Source of the DNA: Solwaraspora sp. WMMA2065
GTDB taxonomy: Bacteria > Actinomycetota > Actinomycetes > Mycobacteriales > Micromonosporaceae
Reading direction: 5' to 3'
Length of the DNA stretch: 64,000 nucleotides
NCBI RefSeq assembly: GCF_030345075.1
Contig: NZ_CP128361.1
Span: 5,146,001 to 5,210,000 of the forward strand
A program made the position numbers and the translations under genes. Below are positions 14,893 to 22,061 of the stretch, in pieces (positions within the stretch are counted from its first letter, which is position 1; each line of letters starts with the position of its first letter). The notes under the pieces were generated by a model. The model had not been told where the DNA came from and ran no database searches. It saw nothing but the letters and a program-made list of their open reading frames with translations.

Positions 14893-16077
14893 GTGACCTT
14901 CCAATTGTCGGCGGACGATGTCCTTAGTGCGTTGAGCGTCTGTTGCGGTGAGCCGCTCGAGGATCCGGCCGAGGCGGTCGCGGCACTGCGCCAAGGACAG
15001 CCGTCCCTGACCGCCACCCTGTACTCCGCGTGGGCTGCGGACGGCGTCACCCTCGACCCGGGGATTGCCAACGATCTCGAGTTGGCCACCTCGCGGGTCA
15101 CGTTTTATCGCACCGTGGCGGCCGAGCTCGCCGCACGCGTCAGCGACCTCACCCCGATCAAAGGGCTGGAGGTAGCCGACCGCTACCCGGCCGGTCTTGG
15201 TCGCACCATGAACGATCTCGACTACGTCGCCGGCACCGAGGCCGCTCTGTGGCGAGCGGCAGGTCTACTCATCGACGATGGCTGGGACCTGCACACCGGC
15301 ACGTTCGCCTGTTTCAACGACCGTCTGCACATGATGGTGAGTCTGCGGCGCCCGCACGAATCCCGCTTCGTCCTGCCGTACGGGGTGGAGATCGCCACCT
15401 GGTGGTCGCTGGGTGACCTGGCCGGTGTGCCACCGCTGACCGCCATGCCGCAACCGTGGCGGGCACCGGCGGTGAAGAACACCCTGATGCTCCTGTTCGA
15501 GCGCTTCGAGCAACGCTTCCGGGCCCGGGACCTGATCGACGCCAGCCTGCTGGTGGCCTCGGCCTCCGAGGAAGAGCTGATCACACTCACCCGCGCGCTG
15601 ACCGCACTCGGGTTGTGGCCGGAGTACGCCGAACTCGCCGCGCTCGTTGCGCGGACGAGCCTGCCACCACTGCGACCGCCGCCCCGGCGCAACCAACTGG
15701 ACACCCGCGCCCGCCGGGCGATCCGCAGTGCAGCCGTGCTGCGCCGTCCCCTCACTGGCATGGCCCGCCACCTGCAGCGTCGCAACATCAAAGGTGCCTC
15801 CGCCCGGATCGAGCAGCGGTCCTGGGCGGCGGCCGCCGAGCGGCTCTCCGCCGGTGCGTCCGTCCGGGCCGGGGTGCTGGCCTTCGGCCTGCCACTGGAC
15901 GACGCCCCGCGAGGTGACGCCCCCACCGCCACACTGCACGAGCGCGGTCGGCTGGCCTGGGTGGACAGCCCGGTCGGCAGGTTCCTGTTGACGATCGGCG
16001 ACGAGGTCGACGAAGACACCGTGGCGGAACTGTCCGGCCCGGTGCCCAGTCCGGCGACCACCGGAGCGAACCCGTGA
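14893..16077 (+). CDS. Nucleotidyltransferase family protein (PF14907-like)
   Basis: A 394-aa protein. Start GTG 14893 is chosen because GAGGAG lies nine bases upstream; longer in-frame starts have no site. I-K-G-L-E (Lys90-Gly91), Arg104 and D-L-D (Asp108, Asp110) form the K-G...R...D-x-D signature of uncharacterised nucleotidyltransferases that recur in RiPP clusters. The C-terminal half (R-R-N-Q-L-D-T-R-A-R-R-A onward) is basic and helical and ends in a unit resembling a small regulatory domain. The substrate is unknown; nucleotidyl modification of a peptide or carrier is plausible. It overlaps the next gene by four bases (GTGA). Confidence 0.7.
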   Translation: MTFQLSADDVLSALSVCCGEPLEDPAEAVAALRQGQPSLTATLYSAWAADGVTLDPGIANDLELATSRVTFYRTVAAELAARVSDLTPIKGLEVADRYPAGLGRTMNDLDYVAGTEAALWRAAGLLIDDGWDLHTGTFACFNDRLHMMVSLRRPHESRFVLPYGVEIATWWSLGDLAGVPPLTAMPQPWRAPAVKNTLMLLFERFEQRFRARDLIDASLLVASASEEELITLTRALTALGLWPEYAELAALVARTSLPPLRPPPRRNQLDTRARRAIRSAAVLRRPLTGMARHLQRRNIKGASARIEQRSWAAAAERLSAGASVRAGVLAFGLPLDDAPRGDAPTATLHERGRLAWVDSPVGRFLLTIGDEVDEDTVAELSGPVPSPATTGANP

Positions 16078-17333
16078 CCGCCGCCGCCGAGATCGTCGGG
16101 CGGGCGTTGGACGACGACATCCGGGTGCTGACCCGTCACCGGCCGGGTGCCGAGATCACCACCGTGTCGGTGTGGATCCTCGCCGGATCCCGCGACGAAA
16201 CCTCACCTGGCACCGCCCACCTGTTCGAACACCTGGTCATGCAGGCGGTGCCGCCCGGCCGGAAGATGCGGGTCATCGACGAGATCGAGTCGTACGGTGG
16301 CGAGGGCAACGCGACCACCGCCCGCGACTACGTCGTCCTGTACGCGCGGGTACCGACAGTGGACGCGCTGGCCGTACTGGACCTGCTCGCCGAGGCCGCG
16401 ACGGCCACCGAATTCGACCCGGTCCTCGTCGAGGCCGAACGTCGGGTGGTCATCGAGGAGCTGCGCCTGGCTGAAGCCGACCCCACCGACATCGTCCACG
16501 ACGTGTTCTTCGCCGCCGTGTACGGCGACCACCCGATGGGCCGGCCGGTCGGCGGCAGCCCCGCCGACGCGCTCCGGCTCACCGCCGCCGAGGTCACCGC
16601 CTGGTCCCGCCGCCACGTGCGGGCCGGACGAGTCGCCGTCGTGGTCACCGGCGGTGTCACCCCCGCCGCCGTGACCGCTGCGACGGCGCGAAGCGCCCTC
16701 GCCGGCCTGTCCGTTACACACCAGAGCGCCCGCGCCGACCGGCCCGCGCTCCCCATCCCGTTGCCGGCAATGGCTCCCGGCGTACGGTCCCGGCGGCTGG
16801 ATCATCCGCTGCCCGGCGACACCGCGGCCGTGGTGCTCGGCGGACCCGCGTTCTCCTTGGCTGACCCGCGGCTCGCCGCCGCCGAGGTGGTGATGGAACT
16901 GTTCGCCGGGGGCAACACATCCGTCCTCGTCGAGCAGTTGCGTACCAGTCTGGGGCTGTCCTACGACATCTGGGGCGACCTCAGCGGTTACCACGACACC
17001 GGCGTCTGGCGGATCGCGATCACCACCGCTGTCGAGCACCGTGACGAGGTGGCCCGGCTCGCCGTCGACCTCGCACGGTCGGCGGTGGCGGACGGCTGGA
17101 GCGACGCCCGCGTGGCGGTGGCCCGCCGACGTGCTGCCGGTCTGGTCCGGCTCGATGCCGAGACTTCCCTCGACGAGACTCTCCTGTTGGGCCGGCACGC
17201 TCTGCTGGGCGGCAGCGTCGACTGGTCGGTGGCCGAATACGCCGACCGGATCGCGGCGGCCTCCCCACAGCAGGTCCACGACGCCGCCGTGTCCATGGCG
17301 GACCAACTGGTGGTGGCCACCACCGGCGGGTGA
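16074..17333 (+). CDS. M16 family metallopeptidase
   Basis: A 419-aa zinc peptidase of the pitrilysin/insulinase type. H-L-F-E-H at residues 49-53 is the inverted zinc motif, and Glu near 129 in V-V-I-E-E-L is the third ligand at the usual distance. The G-L-S-Y-D segment is also typical of the C-terminal M16 domain. The length matches one subunit of the M16B type, so it may work as a homodimer or with an unseen partner. Translational coupling to the nucleotidyltransferase and placement beside the precursor peptide suggest leader removal or product release. Confidence 0.85.
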   Translation: MTAAAEIVGRALDDDIRVLTRHRPGAEITTVSVWILAGSRDETSPGTAHLFEHLVMQAVPPGRKMRVIDEIESYGGEGNATTARDYVVLYARVPTVDALAVLDLLAEAATATEFDPVLVEAERRVVIEELRLAEADPTDIVHDVFFAAVYGDHPMGRPVGGSPADALRLTAAEVTAWSRRHVRAGRVAVVVTGGVTPAAVTAATARSALAGLSVTHQSARADRPALPIPLPAMAPGVRSRRLDHPLPGDTAAVVLGGPAFSLADPRLAAAEVVMELFAGGNTSVLVEQLRTSLGLSYDIWGDLSGYHDTGVWRIAITTAVEHRDEVARLAVDLARSAVADGWSDARVAVARRRAAGLVRLDAETSLDETLLLGRHALLGGSVDWSVAEYADRIAAASPQQVHDAAVSMADQLVVATTGG

Positions 17334-17385
17334 CAGCCCGCAGCGGCCCACCCGGCAGACCAACTACCAATGGAGGGAGGTAAAG

Positions 17386-17454
17386 GTGAACCGGAACATG
17401 AAGTTCGGCCGCAGGCCGCGGGTGAAGAAGAAGACGACAACGACCCGCAAGTGA
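17386..17454 (+). CDS. Tiny basic peptide A (22 aa)
   Basis: GTG start five bases behind a long purine site (GGAGGGAGG, 17372-17380). The product begins MNRNMKFGRRP, continues with R-V-K-K-K, then four threonines, and ends R-K. It shares the M-N-R...R-R-P-x-V-K-K-K pattern with peptide B downstream. Both sit between the M16 peptidase and the NDP-kinase-like gene. The strong ribosome sites and shared pattern argue for real translation. They could be additional substrates of the cluster, small antimicrobial peptides or leader peptides; no family is known to me. Confidence 0.5.
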   Translation: MNRNMKFGRRPRVKKKTTTTRK

Positions 17455-17535
17455 CCATTCCTTGCCGGCCGCGCAACCGCTCGCTGATCCGCCGACCGAC
17501 GGATTGTCCGCGCTCGACCCGGGAAGGAGGCCAGG

Positions 17536-17592
17536 ATGAACCGCCAAGCTGTCCACACACGGCGCCCGGTCGTGAAAAAGAAGAAGCGGTGA
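17536..17592 (+). CDS. Tiny basic peptide B (18 aa)
   Basis: ATG start five bases behind GGAAGGAGG (17522-17530). The whole product is MNRQAVHTRRPVVKKKKR, with the same M-N-R start and R-R-P-x-V-K-K-K core as peptide A, but no threonine run. It is followed by 124 bases to the NDP-kinase-like gene. The role is unknown. Confidence 0.5.
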   Translation: MNRQAVHTRRPVVKKKKR

Positions 17593-17716
17593 CCTGAAAC
17601 AGACGACGGGTGCGGCAGCCGGCGGGTCCGGGGCCGCACCCGGCACCATGCCCGGAGCACATCCGGACCAGGCCAGGACCACACCCGACGCCATACCGCC
17701 GCGAAGGAGCCTCCGC

Positions 17717-18610
17717 GTGAGTGAAGCAGTCGACTGGGAACATACGGTCTTCATGCTGCTCGCCCCCGATGCCCTCGCCCGCCACCTCGGCGGGCAGATC
17801 GTGGACCGGGTGGTCGACCAGGGATTCCAGCCAATGGCGTGGCGGGTGCTGTGGCACCGGCCGGCCAACCTGGACGCGTTCCACGAACGCAACATCACCC
17901 AGGTGTGGAAGGCGTACCTCTACCGTCTCGTCGACCAGCTCTTCGACTTCGGCCCGACGGTGGCGCTTCTGGTCCGCGACGTCCGGCCCGATCCGCGACA
18001 CCCCAGCCACGCCCGGCTGCGCCTGGCCAAAGGGGCGAGCGATCCTGCTGACGCGAGCCCTGGCACGATCCGTGCCGACCTCGGCTCCATAAACGTCATG
18101 CTGGCCCTGATGCACAGCTCCGACACCCCTGCCGACTCCCAACGGGAGAGCGCGGTCTTCACCGACAGCCAGTTCGGCGTCGGGTCCGGCGTCGGCGGGC
18201 GCGGCGGGTACGACGGCGGCGACCCGGCCGACCTGCGTACCCTGCTCGATCTGCTCAGCCGGAGCGCTCCCGCCGAGCGCCGGGGATATCCGCAGGTCCT
18301 GGCCGGTCTGCGCGCCCGGGTCCTTGCCCTGGCCTGGCCAGGGCTGTCCGACTCCGCCCGCCGCAGCGCGGCCGACCTGCTGGCCGGTGACCTCAGCGGT
18401 CTCGCCGCCGCCGGGGCCGGCGAGAAGGCCGCCGGGCTGCTGGCCAGCGGGCATCCCCTCGCGCCGATACTGACCGCCGAGTTCACCCCCGACCAGCCCG
18501 GCCCCGACCCGGCCCGGGTGCAGGACCTCCTCGCTGTCCACGGCGCCCGGCTCGACCCGTGGGAACGCCTCGTGCTTGCCACCTCACGCCGGTTTGCGCC
18601 GCGCCGGTGA
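17717..18610 (+). CDS. NDP-kinase-like protein with C-terminal extension
   Basis: A 297-aa protein. GTG 17717 is seven bases from AAGGAG. The first ~150 residues follow the nucleoside diphosphate kinase fold: an A-P-D-A turn (usually K-P-D-A), G-G-Q-I-V-D-R, G-T-I-R-A-D and His133 in L-M-H-S-S-D-T (usually N-x-x-H-G-S-D-S). The phosphate-binding Lys is Ala and the Asn before the His is also Ala, so activity is altered or lost although the phospho-histidine site remains. The C-terminal ~140 residues are Ala/Leu-rich and helical. Ordinary NDP kinases stop near 140 residues. Clustering suggests a dedicated biosynthetic role. It is convergent with the next gene, 14 bases apart. Confidence 0.65.
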   Translation: MSEAVDWEHTVFMLLAPDALARHLGGQIVDRVVDQGFQPMAWRVLWHRPANLDAFHERNITQVWKAYLYRLVDQLFDFGPTVALLVRDVRPDPRHPSHARLRLAKGASDPADASPGTIRADLGSINVMLALMHSSDTPADSQRESAVFTDSQFGVGSGVGGRGGYDGGDPADLRTLLDLLSRSAPAERRGYPQVLAGLRARVLALAWPGLSDSARRSAADLLAGDLSGLAAAGAGEKAAGLLASGHPLAPILTAEFTPDQPGPDPARVQDLLAVHGARLDPWERLVLATSRRFAPRR

Positions 18611-18624
18611 CGCCGACGCCGGGA

Positions 18625-19782
18625 TCAGGACGTTCGCTGTCCAGGGATGAGGACGGTCGTCGACGCGGCGGCCCGCGCCGTGGCCATCAGCTCAGGATCG
18701 GTCGAGTGCAGCCAGGCCGTCAGCGGCGTACCGACGCATCCCCGGTCCTGTTTGGCCCGCGCCGCGCCCTGTCCGTAGCCGATCCGGCGGACACCCTGCG
18801 CCGAGGCGATCGGGACCGCCCCGTAGAACGCCGTGCCGAAGTACGCGAACCTCGACCGGCGATCGGTGTAGTCGTAGCCGAGGGCCAGGCACTGCCACTC
18901 GTCACCGAACGGTGCGAACAGCGCGAACCCGACGACGGCGTCCCCGGCATCGGCGAGGACCACCTGGGCGCGGCCGCCGGCGACATCCTGCAACAGCGAT
19001 TCCAGCCGGCCGCGCTCGGCCGCCTCGTCGCAGCGGCCCCGGTACTTGCTGACCAACTGGCCGCGCAGTCGGGCCAGCACCGGTACGACCGGGGGGATGG
19101 CATCGCCGTGCAGATGACGCAGCCGTACGCCGTTGGCGGTGAGCCGGGCCAGCTCGCGCCCTGCTTCCGCTGCCCGTTTGCGGGGCAGCGACGCCAGGTA
19201 GGCGTCGAAACCGCCGTCGCGCACCGGAAGCTCCCAGGTCAGTGACAGTGGCATCGCCACGAACCCGGCTGCGGACAGAGCACCGGTCAGCGCCGTCGCC
19301 TCCGGTCTGGTGTAGAGGAACGCCACCGTCGCGATGCCGGCGTCCGCGGCCCAGTCCAGGATGCCGTCGACGGCTGCAGCGAGCGCGGCCGGGCTGTTCG
19401 CCGCCGGTCCGACGGGGAGGCATTCGTAGCCGGGCAGCATCACCAGCAGGTTCGGCGTCCAGCGGGACGGCTCGGGCGCGGCCCGCCTCGACAACTCGGC
19501 TCGCGCGGCACGTGACGCGTCGGTCAGCGGCAGCGCGGGAGCCGCACTGACCAGTACATGGTGCAGGTCGAACACTTCACCGGGCCGGGGGACGGGCTGC
19601 ACGGTGGCGTGCAGGGCCAGGCACGCCGCGTCGCCCTGTTCGACAACGAAGGTGAGCGTACGCCCGCCGAGCCGGCCCGCCATCGCACGCAGCCAGCCCG
19701 GTGTGGTCAGCATCGGCCCGTCGGCGGCCAACCGCTCCCACTGCGGGGCGATGCCCGAATGGACGCGTAGCCGGTAGCTCAC
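18625..19782 (-). CDS. BioF2/FemX-like GNAT acyltransferase 1
   Basis: A 385-aa protein whose start is set by a GTGA overlap with the upstream gene's stop (19779-19782); longer in-frame extensions are out-of-frame filler. The N-terminal half gives W-L-R-A-M-A-G-R-L-G-G and H-H-V-L strands. The C-terminal half has L-P-R-K-R-A-A-E-A-G-R-E-L, a V-V-L-A-D-A-G-D-A-V-V-G-F strand pair and G-Y-D-Y, the GNAT-type core of PF13480 proteins. Relatives transfer acyl or aminoacyl groups, including from aminoacyl-tRNA in FemX. It may decorate the cluster's peptide. It pairs with the gene at 19779. Confidence 0.65.
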   Translation of the reverse strand: MSYRLRVHSGIAPQWERLAADGPMLTTPGWLRAMAGRLGGRTLTFVVEQGDAACLALHATVQPVPRPGEVFDLHHVLVSAAPALPLTDASRAARAELSRRAAPEPSRWTPNLLVMLPGYECLPVGPAANSPAALAAAVDGILDWAADAGIATVAFLYTRPEATALTGALSAAGFVAMPLSLTWELPVRDGGFDAYLASLPRKRAAEAGRELARLTANGVRLRHLHGDAIPPVVPVLARLRGQLVSKYRGRCDEAAERGRLESLLQDVAGGRAQVVLADAGDAVVGFALFAPFGDEWQCLALGYDYTDRRSRFAYFGTAFYGAVPIASAQGVRRIGYGQGAARAKQDRGCVGTPLTAWLHSTDPELMATARAAASTTVLIPGQRTS

Positions 19783-20798
19783 AGCCGCATCACGTAGGCG
19801 TCGAGCCGGCGGGCGGTCAGCCCGTGCCGACGTTTGAAGACGTCGTTGCTGCGCCCGCCCTCCAGGATCGGGCGGCCCAGCCGCAGCGCCAGCCGGACCG
19901 ACTCGGCGAACAGCGCCGCGTACGGGCTGGCGTTGCCGTCGACACGGTATTCGACACCGCAGGTCCAGGTGTGGAAACGGCGCTGGTCGGTCAGGCACAC
20001 CCCGGCCGCGACCAGCGTGCCCCGTTGACGGATGCGGAGCACGTGCGCGGCCGGGCCGAGGGCGGTGACGAACCGGGTGAACGTCTCGGTTGGGTAGAAA
20101 CCGGCGTTGCCGAAGCGGGCGGCGGTCCGGTCGCACAGCTCGGCGATCTCGACCAGGTCCGCGCCGTCCGGTGTGGTCACATCGCAGACGAAACCGGCGT
20201 CGGCCGCCCGGCGCTCGTTGCGGCGCAGGTTGGCCCGGGGCCGGGGAGCCAGTCGGGCAAGGTAGTCCTCGTACGAGGTGAGGCCGGTCAGGTCGGTGGA
20301 GTAGCGGTCCACCAGGTGCCGACCGGTCAGCCCGGCGGCGGTGAGTGCGGTCGCCGTCGGGCCTGACGAGTCCACATTGACCAGCCCGTACCAGCGGGCC
20401 CCCCAGTTGCCGGCGAGCCGGCGCAGGGTGTCCAGCAGTTCGGTGACCACGTCGGTCCGGGCGACCGCGCCGAGCAGTTGGGTGTCGTAGCAGTGCCAGA
20501 CGTGGCTGAGCAGCGCGCTGTCCCGTTCGATGCCGGGATGCAGGCGCCGGAGCCCGCCGATCGGGTCGGCGAGGCGGTGCAGCGCGACCGGCAGGACGGC
20601 CACCGGTCGCCCGGCCGGTTCCCGGGCCATCAGGTAGCCGAGCCGATCCAGTGGCGCGAGCGGCGCGTCGTGGTACGCCGACAGGTAACCGTCCTGATAG
20701 AAGATCGGCGTGTCACCGCTGCCAGCGACCGCTTCCCACCCGGCCCGCGCCGCCGCCCGGGGGTCGTCGTAGTGGTCGACGACTATGGAACGGCCCAT
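19779..20798 (-). CDS. BioF2/FemX-like GNAT acyltransferase 2
   Basis: A 339-aa protein, start ATG 20798 (MGRSIVVDHYDD). It shows the PF13480 core more clearly: R-P-R-A-N-L-R-R-N-E-R-R-A-A-D-A-G helix, A-A-G-V-C-L strand, H-T-W-T-C-G-V and a final F-K-R-R-H-G-L-T-A-R-R-L-D-A-Y-V. It is the first gene of a two-gene leftward operon and diverges from the ubiquitin-like/PP-loop gene across 43 bases. Two such transferases side by side suggest two successive acyl or aminoacyl additions. The substrate cannot be seen. Confidence 0.7.
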   Translation of the reverse strand: MGRSIVVDHYDDPRAAARAGWEAVAGSGDTPIFYQDGYLSAYHDAPLAPLDRLGYLMAREPAGRPVAVLPVALHRLADPIGGLRRLHPGIERDSALLSHVWHCYDTQLLGAVARTDVVTELLDTLRRLAGNWGARWYGLVNVDSSGPTATALTAAGLTGRHLVDRYSTDLTGLTSYEDYLARLAPRPRANLRRNERRAADAGFVCDVTTPDGADLVEIAELCDRTAARFGNAGFYPTETFTRFVTALGPAAHVLRIRQRGTLVAAGVCLTDQRRFHTWTCGVEYRVDGNASPYAALFAESVRLALRLGRPILEGGRSNDVFKRRHGLTARRLDAYVMRL

Positions 20799-20841
20799 GA
20801 TCGCACTGTACCGGACACCGGCGGGCATCTATGGTTGCACA

Positions 20842-22056
20842 ATGGCGTCAGTCTATTACCACACGAAGGTCGGCACGACCGAGGAATTGGCTGCGACGGC
20901 GGGGCAGCCTCTGGTCGACGTGTTACGCCGCAACGGCATCCCGGTCAACTCCGTGTTGAGCTGGCGCGATGGGCAGGTGGTGTCGGAGGACACCACGGTT
21001 GTCGGCGCCGACGACATCATCGAAGTCCGGCAGGTCCGGCATTACGATCTGAATGTGATGCGCCGCCCGAAACGGCAGGTCTACGGTGTACCCAACCCGG
21101 TCTACACCAAGAGCATCGTTTTCGACGACAAGGGCGCCATCGAGGTCCGGGGCGAGCAGTTCGACGCTCCCGCCTTCATCCAGTACGTCGAGGAAGCCTT
21201 CGTCGACAGTGTCCTGTCCCGGGAGGTGATGCGCGACGGTGACCACGTGATCGTCGGGCTGTCCGGCGGGCGGGACAGCGTCGCCTACCTGACCCTGCTG
21301 GAGCGGACCAGGGACCGGCTGCCGCCACTGAACATGACGGCCGTGACCATCACCGGCCTGCCCGACTGGGAGGAGCCGGCGACCTTCGCCGCCGCCCGTG
21401 CCTCCGGCGAACGGCTCGGGATCGAGCAGGTCATCGTCACCGCGGCGGACGTGGAGCGGGTGTTCCGGCTACGCGGCACGTTCGTCGACTCGATGAACGA
21501 GATCGTCAGCGACGAGGGCAGCCACCTGACGATGGTCATCGGCCACCAGGTGCTGCGGCGGATGCTGGAGGAGGAGGCACACGCGCGCGGCGCCGGGGTG
21601 GTGGCGTTCGGCTTCAACGCCGACGACCTGCTGGCCAGCATGGTGACCTGGATGACCAGCGGATTCCGGATGGGTGGCATCCCGACCCGGCAGATCGGCG
21701 GCCTGCGGTACATCTTCCCGCTGTACCGGATCACCAAGAAGGAACTGACGCTCTACCTGGAGTTGGTCGCGCCGGAACTGAACCGGCAGGGCACCCCGGG
21801 GCGGTTCACCACCGGGCCCGACGAGCGGTCCCTGGCGTACGGAATGACCGACCATCTGCTCGATTTGTGGCCGGGCATCGACTACTACATGTTCTCCGCG
21901 TTCGAGAACATGCAGCGCTACATGTTCCCCTTCATGGAGGCGGCCTGCCGCGTCTGCGGCGGGGTCTACCTGCAGCAGGAAGGTGTCGCCAACGCACCGG
22001 ACCTCTGCGACGTCTGCGACTTCTTCGCCCGTCGCGAGCTCACCACCGTGTCCTGA
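20842..22056 (+). CDS. Ubiquitin-like domain fused to PP-loop ATPase with C-terminal zinc ribbon
   Basis: A 404-aa protein, start ATG 20842 (MASVYYHTKVG). Residues 1-68 look like a ThiS/MoaD/TtuB-type beta-grasp domain but lack a terminal Gly-Gly. Residues 141-146 are S-G-G-R-D-S, the PP-loop of TtuA/TilS-type adenylating enzymes. Cys369/372 and Cys389/392 form a C-terminal zinc ribbon as in TtuA. The C-x-x-C that normally follows the PP-loop in thiolating TtuA proteins is I-G-H-Q here (residues 233-236). It therefore probably adenylates something but may not thiolate by the usual route. Its place in a peptide cluster, rather than with tRNA genes, suggests natural-product chemistry. Confidence 0.75.
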   Translation: MASVYYHTKVGTTEELAATAGQPLVDVLRRNGIPVNSVLSWRDGQVVSEDTTVVGADDIIEVRQVRHYDLNVMRRPKRQVYGVPNPVYTKSIVFDDKGAIEVRGEQFDAPAFIQYVEEAFVDSVLSREVMRDGDHVIVGLSGGRDSVAYLTLLERTRDRLPPLNMTAVTITGLPDWEEPATFAAARASGERLGIEQVIVTAADVERVFRLRGTFVDSMNEIVSDEGSHLTMVIGHQVLRRMLEEEAHARGAGVVAFGFNADDLLASMVTWMTSGFRMGGIPTRQIGGLRYIFPLYRITKKELTLYLELVAPELNRQGTPGRFTTGPDERSLAYGMTDHLLDLWPGIDYYMFSAFENMQRYMFPFMEAACRVCGGVYLQQEGVANAPDLCDVCDFFARRELTTVS

Positions 22057-22061
22057 CCGGC

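Noticed and set aside
17370-17597. One longer open frame spanning both tiny basic peptides
   Set aside because: It is in a different frame from the two micro-ORFs, has no start signal and no pattern; the short frames have strong ribosome sites.
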